From Arabidopsis thaliana (lineage: Eukaryota; Streptophyta; Magnoliopsida; Brassicales; Brassicaceae), in contig NC_003076.8 in NCBI RefSeq assembly GCF_000001735.4, positions 25,485,835-25,549,834 of the forward strand: a DNA stretch of 64,000 nt, given 5' to 3'. A program made the translations under genes and the position numbers. The notes below the pieces were generated by a model, which was not told the DNA's origin, made no database searches, and worked only from the letters and a program-made list of their open reading frames with translations. Position 1 is the first letter of the stretch. The number at the start of each line of letters is the position of its first letter. Positions 44,489 through 57,750 of the stretch are shown here, piece by piece.

Positions 44489-47400
44489 ATGGAGATGGGT
44501 CGTCTGGTCTTCGGGTTGTGTTTGATTCTTATTGTGGGTACGTTTCTTGAATTCTCCGGCGGTGCTACGGCGGCGAAGGGAGTAACGTACGACGGACGGT
44601 CTTTGATAATCGATGGACAGAGGAAGCTTCTCTTCTCCGGTTCCATCCACTATCCTCGCAGCACACCCGAGGTAAATGTTTCCATCATACATAAACTAGA
44701 TGTGATTTAATGTGATAATAACATTTCGGCAAACCTCTTTAACCCAAACATTTTTGGCAAATGAACCTTTTATCAAATTAAAATGGTAAACATTTTTGGC
44801 AAACGTAAATAATTATGGTTGGACCATAAACTTGTGTCATATCAACTATTGATGTAATATGACAAAACTAAGCTATCAAAAAACAAAACTATACGTATAT
44901 GACAAAATCAGGAGTATAATTTTGGATATATATGAAAGCAATGTTTTGTTGATAAGATCTAAAATCATATGCTAGATATTGCTGCAAAACTATGTATCGT
45001 AGTCGACCTAATTGATATATATGATGTAATGTACATCTATATACTACTACTTTCTAACGAATTCTGTTTCACGAGTTTCTTTGCATTTAAAATTTGGTTT
45101 CACTTTTTATCATGTACTTTTTGTTGCGTGATAAACTTCTATTTTCGCCAAAAATGAAAAAACAAACTTCTTTCTTTCTTGAAAATTAAGAAATGTCATT
45201 TTTGGGTTTTTTTTTTGTTTTGTTAAAGTGAAACAAAATTCTAGCGGGGATCAATTATTGGATAAATTAATCATATAGTTATCAGACACAACATATTCAT
45301 GATTTCATATTACACTAGATATCTTCTTCAATTTTAATTTATTTGCGCGATTTTAAAACACCAAATTAATCTACACCTTATGCACTTTTATATATATAAC
45401 TGTTAATTCATTTTCTATGATTAAATTTCGAGAGATGTATTCAATCAAACATTTTAAGTGATTTGTGTTAAAATAACAAATCCAATGTTATTCAATTATG
45501 GATTTCTAAAAATCTCATGAAATCTAATGTTATTGAATTTATGATTTTAAAATTTACTTTAAAATCCCATGTTATTAAAAACATTTTAAGGATTAGATTA
45601 TTACTGATTTTAAGAAACTTAAGTAAATTTTAGTGGATTTCCTTAGTTAAAAATACAGAATTTTAAATCTCATGGTCTTAGGTGGAAATCGAAAAGATTT
45701 AACAATAAATCATAACAACTTCTTTAAATTTATCCAAATTCTTCAAAATTACATAAAAACTCAAAATAACTTAAATCACTCAAAATAGAAGATTAAATAC
45801 ACTCATATTTTTAGAAAAATTCTAATCACTAAATGAAACGAAAAAGACATGCATTACGTATTGAAACGAAATTGATCTGTTATTATTTGGTTCACAAGAT
45901 TTGTTATACCTTCACTTTCAAGATTAAGACATAGATATCATCCACAACACAACATCTTTGACTCCTTGACTCTGCTGATAATGAAACAGTCACGGGTCTC
46001 AACACGACATCGTTTTTGATTCTTTTTATGTTCTAATTTTGTCATTGTCCACTTCTTTGACACTCTTAAAAAAATTACAGATTTATCATTTAATTAGTTA
46101 AACATTACTAAATCAAATACATCGACTGATAGAATGGCAATGATCCATTTATAATCTAAAACTAAATTAGACACAGATCCGTTGTCTGTGCTTCCATTTA
46201 ATGTTCTTCTCATAGTTTCGATATACAAAATAAAATAATATCGAATAAATAAGTTTTGTGTTAAAAAAAAAAATCGAATAAATAAGTGAATAACTAATAA
46301 TGATATATCAAATAAAAAGTCAAAATGTGAAAAGTATTAAAACTAATCATGCACATAATTGATTCTGTTTTTCTGTGTCTTACTATCTATTGGTCTTTGA
46401 CAACTCTAACACAATCACGTGAACAAATCTCATTTCATTAACTAATCAATGGGATCCAAAGACAGCTAATTATTCATTACCAAATGCATCATCATTTCAA
46501 TCATTTGAATAAGCGAACGCGTTTTTATGTTAAATAATTTTGTATTGAAGATGTGGCCGTCTCTGATAAAAAAGACAAAGGAAGGAGGCATCGATGTGAT
46601 CCAAACGTACGTTTTCTGGAACCTCCATGAGCCTAAGCTTGGACAGGTCCGTTCCATTTATGATTTCTCAATATGACTTTTAAAATTTTTCATTTTCTTC
46701 ATATGGTAGGAAAATTATAGAATATATAATTACTTCGAATAAAATGAATATTGCAGTATGATTTTAGTGGAAGAAACGATTTAGTGAAGTTTATTAAAGA
46801 AATTAGATCACAAGGTCTCTATGTCTGTCTACGTATTGGACCCTTCATCGAAGCCGAGTGGAATTACGGGTACTAATCAACTGACCAAAATTATTGTTTG
46901 TCAACGTATATTTAACATTGAAATGATTTTGACGACCGGTTTGATTAACCAGGGGATTGCCATTTTGGTTACGGGATGTACCCGGTATGGTATACCGAAC
47001 CGACAATGAGCCCTTCAAGTTCCACATGCAAAAATTCACCGCTAAGATCGTAGATTTGATGAAATCTGAGGGCTTATATGCTTCTCAAGGAGGTCCAATT
47101 ATTCTTTCTCAGGTATTTAATCTTTTCAATCTTATTCGTCAAATTCAATGTCACCAAACCGAACCAAATCCTTTGCATTAAATACATTAACCGGATCATT
47201 GCTTAGACAAATAAGTTTCTTATTTGGGTTCTTTTGTAAGATCGAGAACGAGTATGCAAACGTGGAGGGGGCTTTCCATGAGAAAGGAGCATCGTACATC
47301 AAGTGGGCAGGTCAAATGGCGGTCGGGCTTAAGACCGGAGTGCCATGGATCATGTGCAAGTCGCCCGACGCTCCTGATCCCGTGGTTCGTACCGGTTACT

Positions 47401-49844
47401 TATCTAAGATCAATCATCAATGACTCAATGTTTCTTATACTTCTTAGAGATCGAATATTTTCATCTGTAGATCAATACCTGCAACGGGATGAAATGCGGC
47501 GAGACTTTTCCTGGACCAAACTCACCCAATAAGCCGAAAATGTGGACTGAGGATTGGACTTCATTGTAAGGGTTTTACTTCATTGTCTATTTCGATAGGT
47601 TTCTTGTTTTAAAAGTTAACTATGTTTATTTTATTTTTTTGTGATGAAAAAGCTTTCAGGTTTATGGAAAAGAGCCTTATATTAGATCTGCTGAGGATAT
47701 TGCTTTCCATGCCGCTCTTTTCGTTGCAAAAAATGGAAGTTACATCAACTATTACATGGTAAATAACAACATCTTTATCAAATATTAGTCGCATTATATG
47801 ATCATCAATAACTCACCACCTTGTTTCAATACAGTACCATGGTGGAACAAACTTTGGAAGGACTTCATCTTCGTATTTCATTACAGGATACTATGATCAA
47901 GCTCCTCTCGACGAATACGGTTTGGTCTAAATGCATGTTCTCTGTTTGAAAGAACCTGATAATTTGATTCTGATTTTGTTTTGTGTGTTTCAGGTCTTTT
48001 AAGACAGCCTAAGTACGGTCATTTGAAGGAGCTTCACGCTGCGATAAAATCCTCTGCAAATCCTCTGCTTCAAGGAAAGCAAACGATTCTCTCCTTGGGA
48101 CCAATGCAACAAGCTTATGTCTTTGAAGACGCGAACAATGGATGCGTTGCGTTTCTGGTAAACAATGACGCTAAAGCCAGTCAAATACAATTCAGAAACA
48201 ATGCGTATAGCTTGAGTCCCAAGTCAATTGGTATTCTTCAGAACTGCAAAAACCTAATTTATGAAACTGCAAAAGTAAGTCTTTTTGCGACCTTACAGAT
48301 CATACTAATAGTAATCAACAACTATTCAAGCATTTTAACCGCTTAATTAATAAAGGTGAATGTGAAGATGAATACGAGAGTTACAACGCCGGTTCAAGTG
48401 TTCAACGTTCCCGATAACTGGAATTTGTTTAGAGAAACAATCCCTGCATTCCCAGGCACATCTTTGAAGACAAATGCTTTGTTGGAACACACTAATTTGA
48501 CAAAGGACAAAACTGATTATCTTTGGTACACTTCAAGGTAAAATATTATAGACATTACACATTACATTTCTAATGTTCATTTATCTTTTCTAACGCAAGT
48601 TTGGCTCTTCCAATGTAAGCTTTAAGCTGGATTCACCCTGCACGAACCCGTCTATCTACACAGAATCATCAGGACATGTTGTCCACGTGTTCGTCAACAA
48701 TGCACTAGCAGGTACATAAGTATTGAGAGTAACAACGGGGAAGAAAAATGTGTTCACAAACTCTGCTTCGGTGTTGATTTTGACGGTCCATTGCACTTAG
48801 TTTGCAAGATACACATACTTTACTCTCTAGTATAGCTTAACTACCAAATAATTCAATATTCATATTTATGAACATATTAAAAGCGTGTTGTTGTAGGATC
48901 TGGACATGGAAGCAGAGACATAAGGGTAGTTAAACTACAAGCTCCGGTTAGCTTAATCAATGGACAAAACAATATATCGATCCTCAGCGGCATGGTTGGT
49001 CTACCGGTAAGACGTTTACTGATACTAGAACCCTGTTTATTAAGTGAGTAGATAGAATCATAACATTTTTTTCAACCTTAATAATAAAAGGACTCTGGAG
49101 CTTACATGGAGAGGAGATCTTATGGACTAACCAAAGTACAAATTAGCTGTGGCGGGACAAAACCCATCGATTTGAGTAGATCTCAATGGGGTTACTCGGT
49201 AATATGATGAATAAGCCTTTCATTTTATGAGTGATGGAAGATTGTGTTGATACATAACCTAGTATGTATATGTGTTGTGAAGGTGGGTTTGCTTGGAGAG
49301 AAAGTTAGGTTATATCAATGGAAGAATTTAAATAGAGTGAAGTGGAGTATGAATAAAGCTGGACTAATTAAGAACCGCCCCCTCGCTTGGTACAAGGTAT
49401 GCCTATTTACATATGTAAATAAGTACTATATGTGTAATTTATGAATAGTATCGGTGACGAATGTGAATATGCAGACAACGTTTGATGGGCCGAATGGAGA
49501 TGGGCCCGTGGGCCTACACATGTCGAGTATGGGTAAAGGAGAAATTTGGGTGAATGGTGAAAGCATTGGTCGTTATTGGGTCTCGTTTCTCACCCCTGCT
49601 GGACAACCTTCTCAATCTATGTAAGTGTCACACACACACCTGGAAACACAAAATTATGTTTGTTGTTACTTTTTGATATGGAATTGGATTTGGTTAATGC
49701 AGATATCATATTCCTCGGGCGTTCTTAAAACCATCTGGAAATTTATTGGTGGTATTTGAAGAGGAAGGTGGTGATCCTCTTGGGATATCTTTGAATACAA
49801 TATCGGTTGTTGGTTCGAGTCAAGCTCAATCTCAATTCTCCTGA
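44489..49844 (+). CDS. BGAL6: Beta-galactosidase 6 / MUCILAGE-MODIFIED 2 (GH35)
   Basis: Secreted beta-galactosidase that trims galactan side chains of seed-coat rhamnogalacturonan I so that mucilage can swell (AT5G63800, MUM2). Sixteen exons: 44489-44671, 46551-46646, 46757-46869, 46953-47112, 47241-47384, 47471-47565, 47653-47758, 47835-47919, 47994-48274, 48356-48537, 48620-48711, 48897-49006, 49091-49198, 49283-49396, 49475-49620 and 49703-49844, giving 718 aa. It has a signal peptide ([20 protein letters not shown]). The GH35 acid/base motif is [13 protein letters not shown] and the nucleophile region is MWTEDWTSF. There is no C-terminal lectin domain. Intron 1 is 1.9 kb, much longer than the rest. 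Confidence 0.95.
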
Positions 49845-51407
49845 AGATTATTTTTTTAAAAATGGTTTTTGGGTAATTGGGGGTGTTTTATAAACCAAAC
49901 AATACATTATATTGAAATGATACAATACACAAATTGAATGAAATATACAGGTTTCATAAATCTTAGTGTCACATGTAAAGAAACTTCAGATATATCAGTT
50001 TCACAAATTTCGTTTAATTTGCTCAAGTACTCAAAATATTCAAAAGATGCAAAATACTAGAAAAAAGAGAGATCCACCGATCACGCTCGTATCCCAAGTA
50101 CGAAGGGTCCAGTCTAGAGCCTGGCTTTGTTGGTTCGGCGAATCCAGTTGGCTCTTCACCGACACCAAATTGGCAAACACTTTCAACGCGCCGTTTAATT
50201 GTTGAAGCGATATTCGTTGTATATCACATGCGTATCTGAGAAAGTGTGGCTCACGCTCCAATAGTGGCTTGTTGGTTTAACAAGTAGCAAAGTCCGGGAA
50301 CTGTGGGGCCTACAAATTTAAGATTTCAACACTTTCGGTATTGTATTCGTTGGGGCTGGACCAGATATTTCCTACATTAGTTTTGATATTTGGTTTCCTA
50401 AATAATCGAAAAAGAAGCCGACGACCCACGTTTTAACTCTTAAGGCCAAGCCATAAAAACTTGGAATTTTGAAAAGAATTAAAATAGAGGATTATAAGGA
50501 GACATGAATGTACCAGAAAACGTGGATTGGCTGGAGAGCAGCGTTTTTGAATAATCCGTGTCGATAAAAAATCTGCCTTATCAATTAATTTCATTTAATT
50601 TTGGATTCTTTTTCATGTGATGTGTTTCCTTTGATGATCAAAGTAAAAAAACAAATAATCAAATGACCTGTTTTTTTAGATTTGTAGATGATCAAATGGA
50701 TATTATTTTTGTTTTTCTCGTAGATATACAAAGTTTTTTTTTTTTTTTGGTTCCTTTGTCTGTGACGATGACGATTGTTACGTGGTGAGAGGATCAGGAT
50801 ATAGAAAGGGTTTAGATCTTTTTTGTAAGGAAAGTCAAATTTGGGTAAGGGGCTAATGACTTCACACTTTCTCTCTATATACATACAGTACGTCTTTTTC
50901 GTTCTTGAAGTTGGCTTTACTTCTTCCCTAATCTATGGACCATGACGAATGTCTGTTTAAGCGCCACGCCATATATATATATCATAGTGTTTCTTCGCGT
51001 ATGGTGAAAAGGGTATTTCTTACTTTTATTATTGAAAGAAAAATTACAACCTTTATATGATTATGAGGATTGAGGAGACAGTTACTATTAGTTAACAATA
51101 AAATGATCTCACTCAAATATGCATAAATGGAATCTGATATCTACATCAAATGGTATGAATAAATAAGCAAAAAAAAGAAGAAGCTTATCCTAATAAGAGA
51201 CAATCTGATATAAATAATAATGATATCATAATCCACAGTGGAGAGTGATTTGGTCACACTCAAACAAGCACACAAAACAAGAAAGATATTTGGAAGCTCT
51301 AAAAAGATAAATCTTGTTTTTCCCTCCTAATTGTAAAGAAGAGGGCTTTAGACTTTTAGAACAACACTCGAGGGAAGTACGACGACGAAGAAGAGCTAAC
51401 AACGATA
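49845..51407. other. Intergenic between BGAL6 and BGAL10
   Basis: 3' flank of BGAL6 to about 50000. A higher-GC patch at 50050-50300 has open frames on both strands but no recognised family. The BGAL10 promoter follows, with 'ctatatacat' near 50875 and AT-rich sequence to 51400. Confidence 0.5.
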
Positions 51408-54400
51408 ATGAATCGGGTTACTACTGAAAGCATTGCGTCTACGGCGATACTGGTGGTGATGGTGTTTCTCTTCTCGTGGAGATCTATCGAGGCGGCGAAT
51501 GTATCCTACGACCACCGTTCTCTCACCATCGGCAATCGCCGTCAGCTCATTATCTCCGCCGCCATTCACTATCCCAGAAGCGTCCCTGCTGTTAGTGACT
51601 TCTTCTTTTTCTTTGATTTTATCACTTGGTGAATGCTAAAGTTGAAAGCTTTTTGGATTTGTGCTTTATGCTCACATTGAATCGAACAAAGTTTCGAGCT
51701 TGTGAGGGTTTAGTTGAGGGAGATTCTAGAATCAGTCTCTAAGAGACATTTAAAATCATGGGTTTGATGGGAAATTTCTAAATTTCTTGCATTTTCCATC
51801 CTCTTCTCAAAATGATTAAGAAAATGCAATTTCAGTTCTTTAGTTATGAGTTTGGATGATTTAGGCCTCTGTTCTTAAATTGTGCTTTATTCTCAATTTC
51901 ATCCTCAATTGATTTTTTGTTGTAGATGTGGCCATCTCTTGTTCAAACAGCAAAAGAAGGAGGCTGCAACGCAATCGAGTCTTATGTCTTCTGGAATGGC
52001 CATGAGCCATCTCCTGGAAAGGTTCTAATTTCAACGAGCTTGCAATTATTACTCTTGGAAGATATCTTCTAGATGATGTTTGTTGAAACATTGCTGAATA
52101 ATCATGTTGCTGTCTTCTAGTATTATTTTGGTGGCCGGTATAATATAGTGAAGTTTATCAAGATTGTTCAACAAGCTGGAATGCATATGATTCTACGAAT
52201 TGGTCCTTTTGTTGCCGCCGAGTGGAATTACGGGTAATGAGCTTTCTATACAATCCTTCCTTTCTCAAATATTGTTGCCCCCTTTGTAGTTTTTCTAATT
52301 GAATCTTGTGGTTATAGGGGAGTCCCGGTTTGGCTGCATTACGTGCCAGGAACAGTCTTCAGAGCGGATAATGAGCCATGGAAGGTTAGACAGGAAAATA
52401 TTGCGGAATTTGTTTTTTCTTCTCTGTTACTGAAAATTCATTTGCTGTGTGAATTTTCTTGTTTCAGCATTACATGGAGAGTTTCACGACGTATATAGTA
52501 AACCTGTTGAAACAAGAGAAGCTTTTTGCACCTCAGGGCGGTCCAATAATCTTGTCTCAGGCAAGACAAGACAAACGACAACATATAATATTTCAGCATC
52601 GTTTTGTTTCCTTTAGAATGTTTTTTTCTTGATATTGTGATTCATTAGGTGGAAAACGAGTACGGGTATTATGAAAAGGATTACGGAGAAGGAGGGAAAA
52701 GGTATGCTCAATGGTCTGCTTCTATGGCTGTTTCACAGAATATTGGTGTTCCATGGATGATGTGCCAGCAATGGGATGCTCCTCCCACTGTGGTAAGTCT
52801 ATATCGAATCCGAAACACAAGATCTATACACACCTTCATCTTTTTGATTCATTGCATGCTTTCTTGTATCGAGATGTTAGCAGATGCTTTCTGATATAAA
52901 CAAGTGAAAAATCTTTCAACTAGTTCCAGTTTATGATGGATTTCTCTTATTTCCTTTTGCAGATTAGTACCTGCAATGGCTTTTACTGTGACCAATTCAC
53001 ACCTAATACACCAGATAAACCCAAGATTTGGACTGAGAACTGGCCTGGATGGTAAGTAGATTGGTTCCGCTAACATTTCCTGTTACAAGTTTCATACAAA
53101 GTTGGAGTCTTTTGGAGCTTCTTGTTCATTAGCAAGTGAATCTGACTTTCGCGGACTAAAAAGAGTTTTTCTTTTCTTCCAGGTTTAAAACTTTTGGAGG
53201 CAGAGACCCTCACAGACCAGCAGAGGATGTAGCCTACTCTGTTGCTCGGTTTTTCGGGAAAGGTGGAAGTGTTCACAACTACTACATGGTAATATTTGTT
53301 AGTTTCTTCAAGACGAGGAAGTTAGTTAGCTCTGTATCAGTTTGTAATCTAAATGGATTTTGGTTGTATGTTTTGTCTGAAATTTGGTGTAGTATCACGG
53401 AGGAACTAATTTTGGACGTACTTCAGGAGGACCTTTTATCACTACAAGCTATGACTATGAAGCTCCCATCGATGAGTATGGTGAGTTTGTAACAAAGAAG
53501 ATCACTGTGTAGTGAGATAACTCTTCAACGGTTATATAACTAATTTTTGTGTGCTATTATTCCTTTATCAGGATTGCCTAGATTACCAAAATGGGGACAC
53601 CTTAAGGATCTCCACAAAGCTATAATGCTCTCTGAAAACTTGCTGATAAGTGGCGAGCATCAAAATTTTACATTAGGCCATTCACTCGAGGTACACTTTC
53701 TGTATTTAAACCCGTCGGGAAAGACTTCTGTTTCTGTCAGAATGTTCTTTCTGATGGTTTGTTTTCGATTTTCAGGCTGATGTGTACACAGACTCTTCGG
53801 GAACTTGTGCTGCGTTTCTGTCAAACTTGGATGATAAAAATGACAAGGCGGTGATGTTTCGAAACACATCATACCACTTGCCTGCTTGGTCAGTTAGCAT
53901 TCTACCTGACTGCAAGACCGAGGTTTTCAACACAGCAAAGGTAACAATAACTGGTTTGGACAATGACATAACAGAAACACAAGTTAGCAAAAGGCTGATT
54001 TGACATTTTGCAACAGGTAACTTCGAAGTCCTCCAAGGTTGAAATGCTACCTGAAGATTTGAAATCTTCATCAGGTCTTAAATGGGAAGTATTCTCGGAG
54101 AAACCGGGTATTTGGGGCGCAGCAGATTTTGTGAAAAATGAACTTGTTGACCACATCAACACCACAAAGGACACAACTGACTATCTTTGGTACACAACAA
54201 GGTCAGTACCTGAATACTGTTATTGTTAGATTAATTGAATTCGTCGAGAAAGAATCTGAAGCAAATGTACTCAATCTGCTGCAGTATAACAGTCAGTGAA
54301 AATGAAGCGTTCTTGAAGAAAGGAAGCTCCCCGGTTCTGTTTATTGAATCAAAAGGGCATACTCTTCATGTTTTCATCAACAAAGAGTACTTAGGTACCT

Positions 54401-55481
54401 TCAACACTCTCTACAATTCGTTTGTTATTTCACTCAATTTTCTAATTGATTGGTCGTAAATGTGACAACTGGTTTCTAGGAACTGCGACAGGGAATGGGA
54501 CTCATGTGCCTTTCAAACTCAAGAAACCAGTTGCTCTCAAAGCGGGCGAAAACAATATTGATTTGCTTAGCATGACTGTTGGTCTAGCGGTAATTCTATA
54601 AACAAAAATCCAAATATCATTGCAGTTTTGCTACATCATCCGCACTCATACATTCGGTTACTTTTTTTCTGCCACAGAATGCAGGATCCTTTTACGAATG
54701 GGTTGGAGCTGGACTTACAAGCGTCTCAATCAAAGGTTTCAACAAGGGCACATTGAATTTGACAAACAGCAAATGGTCCTACAAGGTAATATAGTTCTCG
54801 TGCCTAGAAACCTCTCATGTGCTCCTGAGTGATTCTGTTTCTAACAACATTCCCATGAATCTTGCAGCTCGGCGTGGAAGGAGAGCATCTAGAACTGTTC
54901 AAGCCAGGTAACTCCGGGGCTGTGAAATGGACGGTGACTACGAAACCTCCCAAGAAACAGCCTCTGACTTGGTATAAGGTAATGTAGTAGCAACTCTTGG
55001 ACAAGAAGCAAGATTGTAGAAGATAAAGTTGTGTCTCTAAAATATCTGATCTTTTGGTAGGTTGTGATAGAGCCACCTTCTGGGAGTGAGCCGGTTGGGC
55101 TTGATATGATCAGTATGGGGAAAGGAATGGCATGGTTAAATGGTGAAGAGATAGGAAGATATTGGCCCAGGATTGCTAGAAAGAACAGCCCGAACGACGA
55201 GTGCGTAAAAGAATGCGATTACAGAGGCAAATTCATGCCGGATAAATGCCTAACTGGATGTGGAGAGCCATCTCAGAGATGGTAAAACTAGTAGAAAGCC
55301 ATTAATCAGAGTTCCTTTGTTCAAATTTGGTTATTGTTTTTTTTTTGTTTTTTGGATGATTAGGTATCATGTTCCAAGATCATGGTTTAAGTCTTCCGGG
55401 AATGAGCTGGTGATCTTCGAGGAGAAAGGCGGCAATCCCATGAAGATAAAGTTGTCCAAAAGGAAAGTATCGGTGGTGTAA
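51408..55481 (+). CDS. BGAL10: Beta-galactosidase 10 (GH35)
   Basis: Apoplastic beta-galactosidase, reported as the main enzyme acting on xyloglucan galactose in Arabidopsis (AT5G63810). Eighteen exons: 51408-51590, 51926-52021, 52121-52233, 52318-52384, 52468-52560, 52649-52792, 52963-53051, 53183-53288, 53393-53480, 53572-53690, 53776-53940, 54017-54201, 54285-54394, 54480-54589, 54678-54785, 54868-54978, 55061-55281 and 55364-55481, giving 741 aa. It has a signal peptide ([19 protein letters not shown]), acid/base motif [13 protein letters not shown] and nucleophile region IWTENWPGW. No lectin domain. The intron after SQ is GC-AG. Compared with BGAL6 it keeps one extra intron and a Cys-rich insert ([11 protein letters not shown]) near the C terminus. 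Confidence 0.95.
52561..52648 (+). other. GC-AG intron in BGAL10
   Basis: The exon ends TCTCAG and the intron starts GCAAGA; the acceptor is 'ttcattag'. Joining gives [13 protein letters not shown], which must be contiguous in GH35. No GT donor in the region produces this. CAG|GCAAG fits the strong-consensus rule for GC donors. Confidence 0.9.
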
Positions 55482-55741
55482 GCAAGTAGAACAAGTTAAA
55501 GATGATGATGCAAAACGTGAGATTGCAATCAAGAAAGACGAGATTTTGTTTGTGTTGTATTTGTTTGTTACAACAAGTCGGAACTCGAAAAACGATGAAA
55601 CAAAATCCCCAATTTTATGAACTTAACACAGTTTTTCATCATCACAAGCTGTAACTGGGCCACCGACCACTGATATTTGTTACAGTTTATGGGCTTTTGA
55701 TTCAACTGTTTTTATATAAGACAAAGGAATGCGAGAGATTT

Positions 55742-57059
55742 ATGGCTTGGCTAATTATGGAAGAGGAGGAGGTTGACGGCATACCGGTAAATGAATTCGG
55801 GAGGCTTGAAATTGTAAGAACATCAACGGCAAAGCAAAAAAAGAAAAAGTGAAGGGCTTGTTTGCGTAAGAGAAAATCCCAGCAGGCCTATGTATGTAAA
55901 ATCCGATTTTTATTTTGATCTCTTATTAGGTTTCCTTGTCGTCTCAGGGATGTTTTTTTTATTGAATTTGATTTTGATTTTCCAGGGTTTTGATTATGGA
56001 TTTGACTTTACTGGCATAGTTACGCCTCCTGTGAGCACTGATTATGATGTCACCCTTTATGCTAAGCTTGGACTTTACTGCTACAATTTTCAAAAGGTAA
56101 CCCTGAACTGAATAATATATATTGTCTCTTTATTCATCATGTATTATAATCAATCTCCTAACCTTGATTCCTCTCTTCATATATTGCTTGCTTGTCAGGG
56201 GACAAACTTAAAGTTTGTGCGCTGGGAAAAGTATAATACGTCTACGGGCACTGCTTACATTGATAACTACATCACTTTGGAGGCAATGGATCCGTCCTGC
56301 AACTCTGTCTTCTCTTTTCAGACTGTGTTCAGTGCTGCTGGATGTTATAACCAAGATACTTATCATGTACAAGACTGGAGGGTCTTGGCCTGCAGACCAA
56401 CATGTACGTATGCTTTTCTTCTTTACCACTGTCTTTTCTTTCGAGATCAATCACCAGAGAGGACTAACTGTTTATAGAGATCAGGTGGCAAGTCTGTGAA
56501 TGAATATTTTGACCGGCATGAGGCAATGGATCCCTTCTACACAGGTAAAATGCCCAAATGGTTGTCTGATGACGCCTTGGCCTTTGACAACAAAAAGTAT
56601 TACGTGGTAAGATGTCCAGAACTGGAGTTTAATCTTCTTTTTTAGTTTGAGAAGCAGTTAGAGGTGAATGCATTTTTGTCACAGGTGCAAGAATCAGACT
56701 TGCATGAGAATGACTGGCTGCTTGTATTCATGGAAATGGTATTCTTACAAGAAAAATCCTGTAAGTCCTTGAATTTCTTCTTCTTCTTTTTCTTCATGTT
56801 TCTTTTCTCTTACGCTTGCTTGCCAGTGTGACTTTAGGAATTGAAGGTTTCCCCACCCTTGGAGATCAACAAGGTAGTTGTAGAAACTAAAGAAGATTAC
56901 ATAACTGAGGCGCGTGAGAAGCTCCACGCAGAGAATGCAATCTTCTACATAAGTTACAAGTATACAGGTGTTTCTTCAAGTGATCACAAAGCTATCATAA
57001 GGAAAACCATGGATGGGGTACCAGAACACATGAGTCTTGAAATTGCTTTGGTAAAGTAA
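55742..57059 (+). CDS. DUF626 / UPF0725 (EMB2204-like) protein
   Basis: Plant-specific protein of unknown function. Exons 55742-55813, 55986-56096, 56199-56403, 56485-56606, 56685-56738 and 56838-57059 give 261 aa. A second in-frame Met (MEEEEVDGIP, 55757) would give 256. Recognisable family stretches are GLYCYNFQKGTNLKF, SFQTVFSAAGC, DDALAFDNKKYYV and INKVVVETKEDY. Exon 5 uses the weak donor ATG|GTATTC. A stronger donor 22 nt downstream (CCT|GTAAGT) would create an immediate TGA. The function is not inferable from sequence. Matches AT5G63820. Confidence 0.8.
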
Positions 57060-57750
57060 GTCGAGAACAAGAAGAAGAAGAAGAAGAAGAAGGAGAATAG
57101 ACAGACACCTCTTGTATGCATCTGGTCTGTTGCAATCAATTATTAAGCGCTATTCAACTTTTATCTTGTTATATGACTATGCACGATGTGTAAAGATAAT
57201 GCTGGGATCTATATGACTATAGCGAGTTGGGATCTATATGTATTTTAACCTTCGCTAACTGCTGGATATCTGTTTGCAATGCATAATAGTACTTTGTATG
57301 ATAAGTTGATAACCAATAACACAAGCTGTACCAAACCGTGGAGGTTATTGATATGATCAGTATGTGGAAAGGCAAGGCATAGTTAAATGGTAAAGAGATT
57401 GGCCCAGGAGTTCTCCAAATGACGAATATGTTAAAAAATCCGATTAGAGGCAAGCAAATTCGTGCCACTGGTCACTGGATGTGGAGAGCCATCTCTGAGA
57501 TGGTAAACTAGAAAGCCATTAGAGTTCTCAGATTTTTCATTGTTTTTTTGGCTAAGGTATCGTCAAGTTCCAGGTACGATCATGAAGATTTGGGATTCAT
57601 ATGCTACCAAGGGAAACCAAGCAAGATATATATATATATATATCGTTTGCCTAGTTAACACACCTTACATTTTTTAATTAGGAACACCACAAGATATTCA
57701 TTTGTTAACATACCTTACATCATCAAGCTATGTAACTACGACATCAGAAC
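57060..57750. other. Convergent gap with BGAL10-derived fragment
   Basis: 3' flanks of the DUF626 gene (plus) and the HIT zinc-finger gene (minus). 57335-57610 is a dead copy of BGAL10 sequence, listed separately. An (AT)n run lies near 57625-57642. Confidence 0.6.
57335..57610 (+). pseudogene. BGAL10 fragment (exon 17, intron 17, start of exon 18)
   Basis: Same order as BGAL10 55100-55440. It contains 'gatatgatcagtatg', 'gttaaatggt', 'attggcccagga', 'tggatgtggagagccatctc', 'agatggtaaa' (the exon 17 donor), 'agaaagccatta' and 'ggtatc' (the exon 18 acceptor region). Deletions, a GCATAG stop and a frameshift destroy the frame. Because the intron sequence is kept, the copy arose by DNA duplication and not by retroposition. 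Confidence 0.85.
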
